Shown here: positions 44,020-53,281 of the stretch, piece by piece
Layout of the letters: the number at the start of each line of letters is the position of its first letter
Numbering within the stretch: the first letter of the stretch is position 1
Assembly (NCBI RefSeq): GCF_033097505.1
Contig: NZ_AP028654.1
Coordinates: forward strand, 2,190,001-2,254,000
From: Helicovermis profundi
Lineage (GTDB): Bacteria > Bacillota > Clostridia > Peptostreptococcales > Acidaminobacteraceae
Length of the DNA stretch: 64,000 nt
Direction: 5' to 3'
Made by a program: the position numbers and the translations under genes
Notes under the pieces: generated by a model
The model's database searches: none
The model's input: only the letters and a program-made list of their open reading frames with translations
Told to the model about the DNA's origin: nothing

Positions 44020-47000
44020 AATTATTGCTTCAGCTATTAAAGAGAGAAAAGTTACCATTCTTCTTTCAATAATTATTTTATTATTCGGTGTTTATTCATA
44101 TTATTTTATACCTAAACAAGAAAATCCTGACACTTCAAGCCCAGCAGCTCAAATAGTTACTATTTATCCTGGAGCTTCTTCGAGTGATATTGAAACCTTA
44201 GTTACAAAACCAATTGAAGATGCTGTAGCTATTTTAGATGGTATAAATTATATTCAATCATATTCATACGATAATGTGTCCGTAACTGTAGTTATGTTAA
44301 ATAATGATGTTGATTATGATAAACAGTGGGATACTCTTAGAACCGAAATAGCTAATGTTAAAACTAAACTTCCAAGTGATGCTGTAATTTCAAAAATTAA
44401 TACTGACTTAACTGAGTCTGCCGGAATAATCCTCTCCTTATCCGGAGATAATTATTCTCTTGATCAACTCAATGAATTTGCAAATCAATTTAAAGATAAA
44501 CTTGTATTAGTCGACGGTATCAAAAAAATAAATATTGATGGCAAACCTGATAAAAACGTAATTGTAAATATTAAAAACAAAAAACTTCTTCCATATGATA
44601 TTTCTATTGAAAACATATATAACTTAATAAGAGCACAAAATGTAATCATACCTTCTGGTTCAATTGATACTAAATCAGGTAAAATTAATCTTACAGTACC
44701 TAAAAGCTTTGAAAATTTAAACGATATTTCCAATCTCATAGTTTATATGTCTAAAGAAAACGGAAGTATTGTTAGATTAAAAGATGTATCTGATATATAT
44801 TTTGAATATGACAAAGAAAGCTTAAAATTTGAGAATATGGGGGAATCTTCGCTACTCATTTCTGGATATTTTAAAGATAATAAAAATATTGTTCTTGTTG
44901 GCAAAAATGTTAGAGATGTGATTGATACACTTAAAAATGAAATGCCAAAAGATTTAACAGTAAATGAAGTATTATTTTTACCTGAAGATGTTGATAAATC
45001 TATTTCAAATTTTATTACTAATTTACTTGAAGGAATACTTCTTGTAATACTAGTAGTTTTACTTGGAATGGGAAGAAGGAATGCAATTATTGTTTCTTTT
45101 ACTATTCCACTATCAATCGCTATAACTTTTATATATATGTATATATTAAAATTAGATATTCAACAAGTATCAATTGCAGCGCTTATAATCTCCCTCGGTA
45201 TATTAGTTGATAATTCTATTGTAATAAGTGATGCTATTCAAGTAAAAATTAATGAAGGAATACCCAACAATGAAGCAGCTTTTTTAGGTGCAAAAGAACA
45301 AGCAATTCCAGTTTTTTCATCTACATTAACAACAATAGCAGCATTTGCACCTCTAGCCGCTCTTCCAGCAGAGGCTGGTGAGTTCGTTAAAACACTTCCT
45401 GAGGTTGTAATAGTTTCATTAATTGCTTCTTATGTTGTTGCTATGCTTGTAACACCAGCTTTAGCTAGTAAATTTTTTAAGAAAAATCATTCGGAAAAAG
45501 ATAGACTAGGTAAAATTAAAAAGGCTTATACTAAGCTATTAAATTTTAACTTAAATAAACCTAAAACTGCAATCTTTACAGTTATTTTTGTGCTAATTGT
45601 TTCACTCTCTTTAACATCTCTTATTAAAATTAAGATGTTTCCATATGTAGATAAAAATATTATGTATATAAATTTAAAATCTGATATTGGTGGAGATATT
45701 GATAAAACAAAAGGACTTGTTGAAAAAGCAGAAAAATTACTTATGGATGAGCCGGAAATAACATCCGTTACAGCTGCATACGGTGGAGGTCTTCCTAAGT
45801 TTTATATGACTTCAAGTGTTTTAAATCCATCCGCCGATAGCGGACAATTGCTTTTAAAATTCGATTTGTCAAAAACTAATAAATTTAGCTCTAAAGAAAT
45901 TTTTGCAGTTTATCTACAAGACAAACTAGATGATAATATTTTAAATGGAAAATGCAAAGTAAATCTCCTCGAAATCAATATGCCTGGTGATCCTATTGAT
46001 ATTAGAGTTTCAGGTGAAGATGGTCAAATAATTAATAAAATTTCATCTCAAATATTTGATAAACTTCTTTCAATTCCAGGAACAATGGACGTTCAAAATG
46101 ATAAAAGTAATTATAGATATGAATATAAATTAGATATAAATAATGATTTAGCAAGTTCTTATGGGTTAACTAAATATGATATAGAATATCAAATAAATAT
46201 GGCACTAAGCGGAACTTATGCTAGCATCATGAAAACAAGTGGTAAAGAATATAAAATTAACGTTAAATCAAATATTAGTGATATCGACGATATTTTAAAC
46301 TTACCTATCAGTTCAAAGTACATTCACAATAAAATTTTAGTTAAACAATTTGCTAAAGTAAAATTGGATAAACAGCTTTCATATTCTAAAAGATATAATA
46401 GGGAATCCCTCGTAACTGTTTCAGCAAGAGTAAGACCAGAATACGGTATAAGCAATATTCAAATGGAAATTGAAAATTACATTAACAATGAACTTGATAC
46501 AACAGGGGTTAAGATAAATTATGGTGGCGATAGCGAAACAATAAGTAAATATCTCTCAGGATTATTTGCCGCAGGACTACTTGCACTCGTAATAGTTTAT
46601 GTTATTTTATTAATTCAATTTAATTCATTAAAGCAGCCACTTATTATTCTAGTTACAATTCCACTTTCCTTTATTGGTGTTATAGCAGCTCTTTTAATTT
46701 CAAGAACACATTTTACATTTACTGTAGGTCTTGGGGTAGCCAGTTTGTTTGGAATAGTGGTAAATAATGCAATTCTTTTAATAGAGTATATAAATAGGGC
46801 AAGAAAAGAAGGCTTAAACGTAAGAGCAGCATGCGTTGATTCAGTAGAAAAAAGAATGAGACCAATCCTTCTTAGCACAATTACAACTATATTTGGTCTA
46901 GTTCCTCTTATACTTTCACACAGCTCATTTTTTTCCCCAATGTCAATCGCCTTGATAGGTGGACTTCTAATATCAACTATTTTAACTCTTACAATAATTC

Positions 47001-47029
47001 CAACCATATATTATTTATTAGAAAGATAG
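44012..47029 (+). CDS. RND-family efflux permease (AcrB/MMPL-like)
   Basis: 1005 residues with the AcrB architecture: span 1, first large periplasm-type loop (residues ~35-330), spans 2-6, second loop (~545-850), spans 8-12. Typical motifs are PGASSSDIETLVTKPIED, LGILVDNSIVISDAIQ with the proton-relay aspartate region, GAKEQAIPVFSSTLTTIAAFAPL and VGLGVASLFGIVVNNAILLIEYI. Substrate unknown. There is no outer-membrane factor gene, as expected for a Gram-positive envelope, so export ends in the cell wall. A start at 43952 in the same frame is less likely; ATG 44012 overlaps the adaptor stop. Confidence 0.93.
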   Translation: MNKIIASAIKERKVTILLSIIILLFGVYSYYFIPKQENPDTSSPAAQIVTIYPGASSSDIETLVTKPIEDAVAILDGINYIQSYSYDNVSVTVVMLNNDVDYDKQWDTLRTEIANVKTKLPSDAVISKINTDLTESAGIILSLSGDNYSLDQLNEFANQFKDKLVLVDGIKKINIDGKPDKNVIVNIKNKKLLPYDISIENIYNLIRAQNVIIPSGSIDTKSGKINLTVPKSFENLNDISNLIVYMSKENGSIVRLKDVSDIYFEYDKESLKFENMGESSLLISGYFKDNKNIVLVGKNVRDVIDTLKNEMPKDLTVNEVLFLPEDVDKSISNFITNLLEGILLVILVVLLGMGRRNAIIVSFTIPLSIAITFIYMYILKLDIQQVSIAALIISLGILVDNSIVISDAIQVKINEGIPNNEAAFLGAKEQAIPVFSSTLTTIAAFAPLAALPAEAGEFVKTLPEVVIVSLIASYVVAMLVTPALASKFFKKNHSEKDRLGKIKKAYTKLLNFNLNKPKTAIFTVIFVLIVSLSLTSLIKIKMFPYVDKNIMYINLKSDIGGDIDKTKGLVEKAEKLLMDEPEITSVTAAYGGGLPKFYMTSSVLNPSADSGQLLLKFDLSKTNKFSSKEIFAVYLQDKLDDNILNGKCKVNLLEINMPGDPIDIRVSGEDGQIINKISSQIFDKLLSIPGTMDVQNDKSNYRYEYKLDINNDLASSYGLTKYDIEYQINMALSGTYASIMKTSGKEYKINVKSNISDIDDILNLPISSKYIHNKILVKQFAKVKLDKQLSYSKRYNRESLVTVSARVRPEYGISNIQMEIENYINNELDTTGVKINYGGDSETISKYLSGLFAAGLLALVIVYVILLIQFNSLKQPLIILVTIPLSFIGVIAALLISRTHFTFTVGLGVASLFGIVVNNAILLIEYINRARKEGLNVRAACVDSVEKRMRPILLSTITTIFGLVPLILSHSSFFSPMSIALIGGLLISTILTLTIIPTIYYLLER

Positions 47030-47046
47030 AATAATAAATACAAAAA

Positions 47047-47080
47047 ACAAAAGATTAGCCTTTATGGTTAATCTTTTGTT
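47047..47080. terminator. Bidirectional terminator RND / ferredoxin
   Basis: ACAAAAGATTAgCC/GGtTAATCTTTTGT, a 14-pair stem with one mismatch, A/T runs on both sides. Confidence 0.88.
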
Positions 47081-47104
47081 TTAACATTTATTATTCTATA
47101 TTTG

Positions 47105-47380
47105 TTAAGCTTTAATCTTAACACTTTTCATTTTAACCGCTCCATGAGGACAAACTGGAATACACTTTCCGCATCCAATACAAGCGTCCGCATCAATCAC
47201 AGGTACATTTGCTTTAAAAAATGATACTTTTTGCTGAGTAATTGCTTTTACTGGACAAGCTCTTTTAACTGGACAAAATATAAATCTGTCACATATATTT
47301 GAATCTATTATAGCTTTTTTTACTGATTTTGTAGTAGTTTTTACCTTATTTGATTCTACACGTTTTTTGCTTTTCTTCAT
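47105..47380 (-). CDS. Small 4Fe-4S ferredoxin-like protein
   Basis: A 91-residue protein. The C-terminal half has a full cluster motif CIGCGKCIPVCPHGAV. The first motif is irregular (CDRFIFCPVKRACPVKAI), with six residues between the first two cysteines, so the second cluster may be incomplete or modified. The first 25 residues are very rich in Lys and Thr. The promoter is followed by a CsoR-type palindrome, hinting at metal- or persulfide-dependent control. It is monocistronic. Redox partner unknown. Confidence 0.85.
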   Translation of the reverse strand: MKKSKKRVESNKVKTTTKSVKKAIIDSNICDRFIFCPVKRACPVKAITQQKVSFFKANVPVIDADACIGCGKCIPVCPHGAVKMKSVKIKA

Positions 47381-47402
47381 TGTTACACCCCTTATTGTTT
47401 TC

Positions 47403-47459
47403 TACCCCCACCTACCAGGGGTACTTTCTAAGTTTATTGAAAAACACAAATTTTGTCAA
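47403..47459 (-). promoter_or_regulatory. Promoter with CsoR/CstR-like operator
   Basis: Minus strand: TTGACA (47454-47459), 17-base spacer, TAAACT (47431-47436), then TACCCCTGGTAGGTGGGGGTA (written as TACCCC-n9-GGGGTA, 47403-47423). GC-rich TACCCC/GGGGTA palindromes are typical sites of the CsoR family. No such regulator lies in the window. Confidence 0.65.
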
Positions 47460-47486
47460 GGTATACAAGAAAAATTAACAATTTAT

Positions 47487-48290
47487 TTATAAATATAAAA
47501 ATGGATTAGTATTTACCGATGAAGCTACAACCTTTACATCATATCCTTTTCTTTCAAATTCTTTATCAAGAATTTCTTTTAAGCGTTTTGAATATATATT
47601 TTCTGATTCAAAGTGTCCCACATCAAGAATTTTTATATTTGTATGAAGTGCATCCTGAGCTTCATGGAATTTCACATCTCCTGTAATATAAATATCGCAA
47701 GCCTTTTCTTTTGCCTTTTGGTAATACTCCATTGCAGATCCTGTACAAAGTCCTACTTTGAATATTTTTCCTTTTAATTCTCCTACAAATTTTACATTCG
47801 TCAAATTTAATTTACTCTTAACGAATTCTATAAATTCACTAATATTTTGAGAACTACTAAGGTAACCTATTCTACCAATACCTTTGCTTGGGTCATCTAT
47901 AAAATTACTAAGTACTTCAATTTTACTTAACTCCAATATTTCTGCTAAATAATCACTCAGCCCAATACTAGATGCATCTAGATTGGTATGTGCTATATAA
48001 ACGCAAATATCATTTTTAATTAGTTTTGCTATTAATTTTCCCTTATAAGTATCTTGATCCAAGTTATTTAAAGGTTTAAATATTAAAGGGTGATGAGCAA
48101 TTATTAAATCGATATTTTTTTCAATTGCTTCTTCAATAACATTATCATCAATATCAAGTGTTATTAGAACTTTATCAACTTCCGAATTAACATTGCCTAT
48201 TTGAAAACCAACATTATCCCAGTTTTCTGCATCACATTTAGGAGCAAATTTTTCTACTATATTAATTATTTTGCTAGAATTTACAAACAT
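47487..48290 (-). CDS. Nif3-like dinuclear metal centre protein
   Basis: A 267-residue Nif3/YqfO protein of the short type without the inserted PII-like domain. Metal-binding stretches: LIIAHHPLIF (two His) near residue 63, AHTNLDAS near 105, and late DVGHFESE. ENWDNVGFQIGN is the conserved N-terminal block. Suggested as GTP cyclohydrolase-like, but function is debated. It overlaps trmK by ten bases, matching the conserved trmK-nif3 pair behind rpoD in Firmicutes. AGGAG precedes the ATG. Confidence 0.92.
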   Translation of the reverse strand: MFVNSSKIINIVEKFAPKCDAENWDNVGFQIGNVNSEVDKVLITLDIDDNVIEEAIEKNIDLIIAHHPLIFKPLNNLDQDTYKGKLIAKLIKNDICVYIAHTNLDASSIGLSDYLAEILELSKIEVLSNFIDDPSKGIGRIGYLSSSQNISEFIEFVKSKLNLTNVKFVGELKGKIFKVGLCTGSAMEYYQKAKEKACDIYITGDVKFHEAQDALHTNIKILDVGHFESENIYSKRLKEILDKEFERKGYDVKVVASSVNTNPFLYL

Positions 48291-48970
48291 AATAACACAT
48301 CTCCTAGTTTCATGATTTTTTCATTAATTTTGCTAATTTTATCGGCATCAACACTAGTTGCATTTTTCAAAATATTTTCTTTTATATTTAAGTATTTATT
48401 TATTTTTTTATTGATAAATACCATATAATCATTTTTGCTTACGTTTTTCATGTTAACGCCTATTTCATACATTATATCATTTGTAATTGTCATTTTACCT
48501 TTTTTAACTTTTATAATCTCATATATTTTATTGCCTTCAAATGCCAAATCTTCTTCTACTATGTTATACTCGTTTTTTTCAAGCCACATTCGTAGTTCAA
48601 TTTGTGAATTTTGTGGTTGCAATATAAAGTACTCTAACGAATCTATAATGGATTTACTCTGAATAATAATATCACGTATAAGAAGACCACCCATTCCTGC
48701 AATAATTGCTGAATTAATTTCATGTTCATCAATTTTTGTTAAACCTGATCCAAGTCTTACATCAATAGACTCAATCATATTATTATTTCTAATTGTTTTT
48801 TTTGCATTTTCAACTGGTCCAATATTTATATCTGTTGCAATTACTTTTTCACAAATATTTTTTTCAACTAAATATACAGGAATATATCCGTGATCACATC
48901 CAACATCAGCTACAATACTATTTTTTTCAACAAAATTTGCTATTTTTAAAAGTCTTGGACTCAAATTCAT
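48281..48970 (-). CDS. trmK: tRNA (adenine-22 N1)-methyltransferase
   Basis: A 229-residue TrmK. LSPRLLKIANFVEKNSIVAD leads into motif I ADVGCDHGYIPVYL, then ATDINIGPVENAKKTI, the NSAIIAGMGGLLI motif IV region and ILQPQNSQIELRMWL. It methylates A22 of tRNAs in Gram-positive bacteria. The start is ATG 48970 with AGGAGAG upstream; an ATG 81 bases earlier has none. It lies after rpoD and is coupled to nif3. Confidence 0.92.
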   Translation of the reverse strand: MNLSPRLLKIANFVEKNSIVADVGCDHGYIPVYLVEKNICEKVIATDINIGPVENAKKTIRNNNMIESIDVRLGSGLTKIDEHEINSAIIAGMGGLLIRDIIIQSKSIIDSLEYFILQPQNSQIELRMWLEKNEYNIVEEDLAFEGNKIYEIIKVKKGKMTITNDIMYEIGVNMKNVSKNDYMVFINKKINKYLNIKENILKNATSVDADKISKINEKIMKLGDVLLCL

Positions 48971-48996
48971 AATTACTCTCCTGTAAATATAAATAA

Positions 48997-49030
48997 AACT
49001 TAAAGATAAATTATTAATATCTTTAAGTTT
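48997..49030 (-). terminator. Terminator downstream of rpoD
   Basis: AACTTAAAGATA/TATCTTTAAGTT, T-rich tail on the minus strand. It separates the dnaG-rpoD transcript from trmK-nif3, at least partly. Confidence 0.75.
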
Positions 49031-49067
49031 TAAAATTGTAATAAATTTCAAAATAAGAAATTGTTTC

Positions 49068-50174
49068 TTATTCTAAATAATCTTTTAATTTTTTACTTCT
49101 ACTTGGATGCTTGAGTTTTCTTAGCGCTTTTGCTTCGATTTGTCTAATTCTTTCTCTTGTAACATCAAATTGTTTACCAACTTCTTCAAGAGTTCTTGCT
49201 CGTCCATCTTCAAGTCCGAATCGTAATTTTAAAACTTTTTGCTCTCTAGGAGTAAGTGTCTCAAGAACCTCAATTAACTGCTCTTTAAGCATTGAAAACG
49301 CAGCTGCATCAGCTGGAGCTGGAGCATCATGATCAGGAATAAAATCACCTAAGTGACTATCTTCTTCTTCACCAATTGGTGTTTCGAGTGAAACAGGCTC
49401 TTGCGCAATTTTGAGAATTTCTCTAACTTTTTCAACTGTAATATCCATTTCTTTTGCAATTTCTTCAGGTTTTGGTTCTCTTCCAAGTTCTTGAAGTAAC
49501 TGTCTCGATACTCGAATAAGTTTATTAATAGTTTCTACCATATGAACAGGAATTCTTATAGTTCTTGCTTGATCTGCAATCGCTCTAGTTATTGCTTGTC
49601 TTATCCACCAAGTAGCGTAAGTAGAAAATTTATATCCTTTTCTCCAATCAAATTTTTCTACAGCTTTAATTAATCCTAAATTTCCTTCTTGAATAAGATC
49701 TAAAAATAACATTCCACGTCCAACATATCTCTTTGCAATACTTACAACTAGTCTAAGGTTAGCTTCACAAAGTTTTTTCTTTGCTTCTTCGTCGCCGTCT
49801 TCCATTCTTTTAGCGAGTACAACTTCTTCTTCTCCAGTTAAAAGTGAAACTTTTCCTATTTCTTTTAAATACATTCTTACTGGGTCATCAATATTAATTC
49901 CTTTTGGAACAGATAAATCTTCTTTTATAATAACATCATCTTTTTTCTTATCTTCAACTATAGCTTTTTCAGTTTCAATGTCATCATCATCTACTACTTC
50001 AATTCCCATTGCTGCTAGAGAATCATAAATATCTTCGATTTGATCTTTATCAATTTCTAAAGTCATTAAGCCCTTTTGAATTTCAGAATAAGTTAAACTT
50101 CCTTTTTTCTTACCAGCTTTTTTTAGCTTTAAAACTGCTTCAAGTTCTGTTTCTTTAATGGTATTTTTAGCCAT
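49068..50174 (-). CDS. rpoD: Primary sigma factor RpoD/SigA
   Basis: A 368-residue vegetative sigma factor. Region 1.1 at residues ~10-60, region 1.2 [21 protein letters not shown], region 2 with [31 protein letters not shown] and [10 protein letters not shown] (-10 recognition), region 3, and region 4 with [18 protein letters not shown] and [18 protein letters not shown] (-35 recognition). The non-conserved region is short, as in Firmicutes. It follows dnaG by 18 bases, the classic dnaG-rpoD operon. Confidence 0.97.
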   Translation of the reverse strand: MAKNTIKETELEAVLKLKKAGKKKGSLTYSEIQKGLMTLEIDKDQIEDIYDSLAAMGIEVVDDDDIETEKAIVEDKKKDDVIIKEDLSVPKGINIDDPVRMYLKEIGKVSLLTGEEEVVLAKRMEDGDEEAKKKLCEANLRLVVSIAKRYVGRGMLFLDLIQEGNLGLIKAVEKFDWRKGYKFSTYATWWIRQAITRAIADQARTIRIPVHMVETINKLIRVSRQLLQELGREPKPEEIAKEMDITVEKVREILKIAQEPVSLETPIGEEEDSHLGDFIPDHDAPAPADAAAFSMLKEQLIEVLETLTPREQKVLKLRFGLEDGRARTLEEVGKQFDVTRERIRQIEAKALRKLKHPSRSKKLKDYLE

Positions 50175-50192
50175 TTGCTCCCCCCCTTTCTA

Positions 50193-52061
50193 TTAGATTT
50201 CGCCCGTAATTTTACTTAATTTTTTATTCAATTCTTTTATCCTTTCATTTAATACTTCTTTAGTTTTATTAAGTTCTATTTTACTCAAATTATCATCTGA
50301 GTTATTGCTAATTTTTTTTATCGTTTCTATTAATTCACTTTTATTTTGACTTATTTCGATATCTAGACATATCTTTAAATGTTGACGTAATAATTTTGAT
50401 AGGTGCTTATCGTCATCCGAAATAGGTACCATATTTTTTATAACTTTCTCAAGCCCTTTTAAATCCTCTAAATCAAAATAATCGATTGCATTAGCAAGGT
50501 CAAATGATGATAGAACTTTATAATATTCTTTTAGAGAAAACATAATTTTTTTTATATTTTTATTAAAAATCTTTTCTACTTCATTAAAATCAAAAATTTT
50601 ATTTAAGTATTTTTTGTCTTGAAGAGAATATTCAAGCATGCGAATTTCAATTTTTCTTGTTCTACTTATATTAATATTTTTAGACGCTTTTGTTTTTCTA
50701 ACAAGCTTTGAAATACTACTTTTTATAACAAAATTATCATCAGAATTATAATTTCTATCTACTAATTTCATTTTTTTATTCAATTCATTTTTAATAATAT
50801 CAAGATTAATAGAAACCTCTACTGATAAATACTCAATGTAAATATTTCTTACTACTTCATTATCATACTTTGCAAGATAATCAATACAACTATTAATGTA
50901 ATCAATTCTCCCATCTTCCGTTTCAATATCATAACTATTTTTGTAAACAGAAAATACAAATTCAATAGATGGCTTAGCATTTTCTAAAAGTTCTAAAAAT
51001 CTATTTTTTCCATACTTTTTTAAATAATCATCTGGATCATATCCATTTTTCAAAGTTAGTATTTTAACTTTTGATTTAATACCTTTAAGAACCTCAATAC
51101 TCCTAAATGCAGCCTTTTGACCTGCACTATCACCATCGTAAGAAACTATTATTTCATCAGCGTATCTTGATAATAATTTTCCATGATCTTTAGTAAGTGA
51201 AGTTCCAAGTGTTGCAACAACATTTTTAATACCATACATATTAAGTGCAATTACATCCATATATCCTTCTACTACTAAAATTCTTTTAGTAGATGGAAGA
51301 TTGTTTTTTGCAATATTAAGACCATAAAGAGTCTTGCTTTTATTAAAGGCTAATGTTTCTGGAGAATTCAAATATTTTGGAAGTGAATCATCAATAACTC
51401 TACCCCCAAAACCAATAACCTTTCCTTGAACATTTATTATTGGAAAAATAATTCTATTTCTAAACCTATCGTAGAATCCATTTTTTTGTTTATTTGGCAA
51501 AATCAATCCTGCTTTTTCAAGTGCAGCTAAATTTTTGCTATTAAAGTGTTTTATTAATGAAGACCATTCATCCTCCGCAAAACCTAAGCCAAAAGTCTTA
51601 ATAATCTCATCAGTGATGTTCCTTGACTTTAGATATTCTTTAGCAACTGTATTTTTTTTTAGATTTTTATAATAAAAAATAGCTGCATTTCTCAATATTT
51701 CATATGAATCTTTTTTGTCATTATATGATACAGAATTATTTGAACTATTTTTTTTACTTTCATACTGTGATAAATCAATCCCACTTTTTTCTGCTAAAAA
51801 TTCAATTGTGTCTAAAAAATCAAGATTTTCAATATTCATCAAAAATCCTATGGCATTACCAGAGGCACCACATCCAAAACAATGATATAATTGTTTATCT
51901 TCCGACACAACAAAAGAAGGTGTTTTCTCATTGTGAAATGGGCAAAGACCCTTATAATTATTTCCTGTTCTTTTTAACTGAACATATCCTGAAATCAAGT
52001 TTACTATATCTACTTTATCTAAAATTACTTCACTAATATTTCCTTCATAAAATTTTCCCAT
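50193..52061 (-). CDS. dnaG: DNA primase
   Basis: A 622-residue primase. The N-terminal zinc finger is CPFHNEKTPSF...CFGCG (residues ~38-62), the RNA polymerase core has LYGLNIAKN and the Toprim motifs VEGYMDVIALN and SYDGDSAGQKAA, and the C-terminal helicase-binding part is diverged. Start ATG 52061 has GGTGG five bases upstream. It makes RNA primers at the replication fork. The operon with rpoD is standard; the rpsU member of the enteric operon is absent. Confidence 0.95.
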   Translation of the reverse strand: MGKFYEGNISEVILDKVDIVNLISGYVQLKRTGNNYKGLCPFHNEKTPSFVVSEDKQLYHCFGCGASGNAIGFLMNIENLDFLDTIEFLAEKSGIDLSQYESKKNSSNNSVSYNDKKDSYEILRNAAIFYYKNLKKNTVAKEYLKSRNITDEIIKTFGLGFAEDEWSSLIKHFNSKNLAALEKAGLILPNKQKNGFYDRFRNRIIFPIINVQGKVIGFGGRVIDDSLPKYLNSPETLAFNKSKTLYGLNIAKNNLPSTKRILVVEGYMDVIALNMYGIKNVVATLGTSLTKDHGKLLSRYADEIIVSYDGDSAGQKAAFRSIEVLKGIKSKVKILTLKNGYDPDDYLKKYGKNRFLELLENAKPSIEFVFSVYKNSYDIETEDGRIDYINSCIDYLAKYDNEVVRNIYIEYLSVEVSINLDIIKNELNKKMKLVDRNYNSDDNFVIKSSISKLVRKTKASKNINISRTRKIEIRMLEYSLQDKKYLNKIFDFNEVEKIFNKNIKKIMFSLKEYYKVLSSFDLANAIDYFDLEDLKGLEKVIKNMVPISDDDKHLSKLLRQHLKICLDIEISQNKSELIETIKKISNNSDDNLSKIELNKTKEVLNERIKELNKKLSKITGEI

Positions 52062-52139
52062 AAAACCACCAATCACTTCTAATACTTAGTATTCTCTATG
52101 GAACTCACAATCCCTTTATTTATTTTTAAAGAGCAAAAT

Positions 52140-52164
52140 TTATGACACCAAAATGGTGTCATAA
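52140..52164. terminator. Terminator of dgt
   Basis: TTATGACACCA-aaa-TGGTGTCATAA, 12 bases after the dgt stop; short T tail on the minus strand. Confidence 0.65.
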
Positions 52165-52175
52165 GTTTATAATAA

Positions 52176-53180
52176 TTATATCCAAAATTCTGGTATAAAA
52201 ATACTTTTATATTTGGAAATTGCATATCTATCTGTCATTCCAGAAACATAGTCTTTAATTGCTATATTTTTTAACTCTTTATACTCTTTAAAAAACTCAT
52301 CAGGCAATTTTTCAGGATGATTTACAAAATAATAATATAATTTATTAATCAAATTCATTGCTTTTTCTTCATCTTTTTTTGCTTTTATATTTAAATAAAC
52401 TTTTTCAAACATAAAATCTCTTAACATATTAAAATAGTATGATGTTTCTTCGCTAAATTTTATATCACCTGTTATTAATGAAGTTTCTACAATATCGTGA
52501 ATTAGTTTATTTATTCTTTTGCTATGTGTTTGACCTAATACCTCAAAATACTCTTTTGGAAAAATATCATAAGAAAGTACATTTGCACGAATTGCATCAT
52601 CTATATCATGATTAACATATGCAATTCTATCACTTATCCTAACTATTTTCCCTTCTAAAGTACTAGGCAAATTTTCTCCGCGATGATTCAATATACCATC
52701 TCTAACCTCATAAGTCAAGTTAATTCCTCTTCTTTTTCCACTTCTCATCTCTAAATAATCAACAATTCTAAGACTTTGTTCATTATGTCTAAAACCTTCT
52801 TTATGAATTTTATTAAGTTCCATCTCTCCGCAGTGACCAAAAGGAGTATGTCCTAAATCATGACCTAGGGCAATAGCTTCTACTAAATCTTCATTTAGTC
52901 TTAAGGCCCTTGCTATAGTTCTAGATATTTGTGAAACTTCTAAAGTGTGTGTAAGCCTAGTCCTATAATGATCTCCTTCTGGAGATAAAAACACTTGCGT
53001 TTTGTGTTTTAACCTTCTAAAAGCTTTGGAATGAATTATTCTATCTCTATCTCTTTGAAAAGGTGTCCTAAATTCACATAATGCTTCTTCTTTTTGCCTG
53101 CCTCTACTATTTTCAGATAAAGTTGCATTTTTTTGTAATATCATTCTTTCAATTTTATAAGTTTCTTCTCTTATAGTCAT
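52176..53180 (-). CDS. dgt: dGTPase-like HD-domain triphosphohydrolase
   Basis: A 334-residue HD phosphohydrolase of the dGTPase type. It has RIIHSKAFRRLKHKTQVF, RTRLTHTLEVSQISRTIAR and ALGHDLGHTPFGHCGE (HD metal ligands), then HNEQSLRIV and RISDRIAYVNHDIDDAI. It hydrolyses dNTP to deoxynucleoside and triphosphate; nucleotide specificity cannot be read. Location between ppdK and dnaG is the usual clostridial order. GGTGG precedes the ATG. Confidence 0.93.
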   Translation of the reverse strand: MTIREETYKIERMILQKNATLSENSRGRQKEEALCEFRTPFQRDRDRIIHSKAFRRLKHKTQVFLSPEGDHYRTRLTHTLEVSQISRTIARALRLNEDLVEAIALGHDLGHTPFGHCGEMELNKIHKEGFRHNEQSLRIVDYLEMRSGKRRGINLTYEVRDGILNHRGENLPSTLEGKIVRISDRIAYVNHDIDDAIRANVLSYDIFPKEYFEVLGQTHSKRINKLIHDIVETSLITGDIKFSEETSYYFNMLRDFMFEKVYLNIKAKKDEEKAMNLINKLYYYFVNHPEKLPDEFFKEYKELKNIAIKDYVSGMTDRYAISKYKSIFIPEFWI

Positions 53181-53227
53181 ACTTCACCACCTAATTTAAT
53201 GTATTTTACTCATTATAACATTAAAAA

Positions 53228-53261
53228 CAAAGAGAAAACTAATTTTTAATATTTCTCTTTG
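53228..53261 (-). terminator. Terminator of ppdK
   Basis: CAAAGAGAAA/TTTCTCTTTG with a T-rich tail on the minus strand, 20 bases after the ppdK stop. Confidence 0.8.
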
Positions 53262-53281
53262 CTTTTAGTATTAACCATTAT

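Noticed and set aside
46615-47007. Minus-strand frame of 130 residues
   Set aside because: Antisense shadow of the RND permease transmembrane region.
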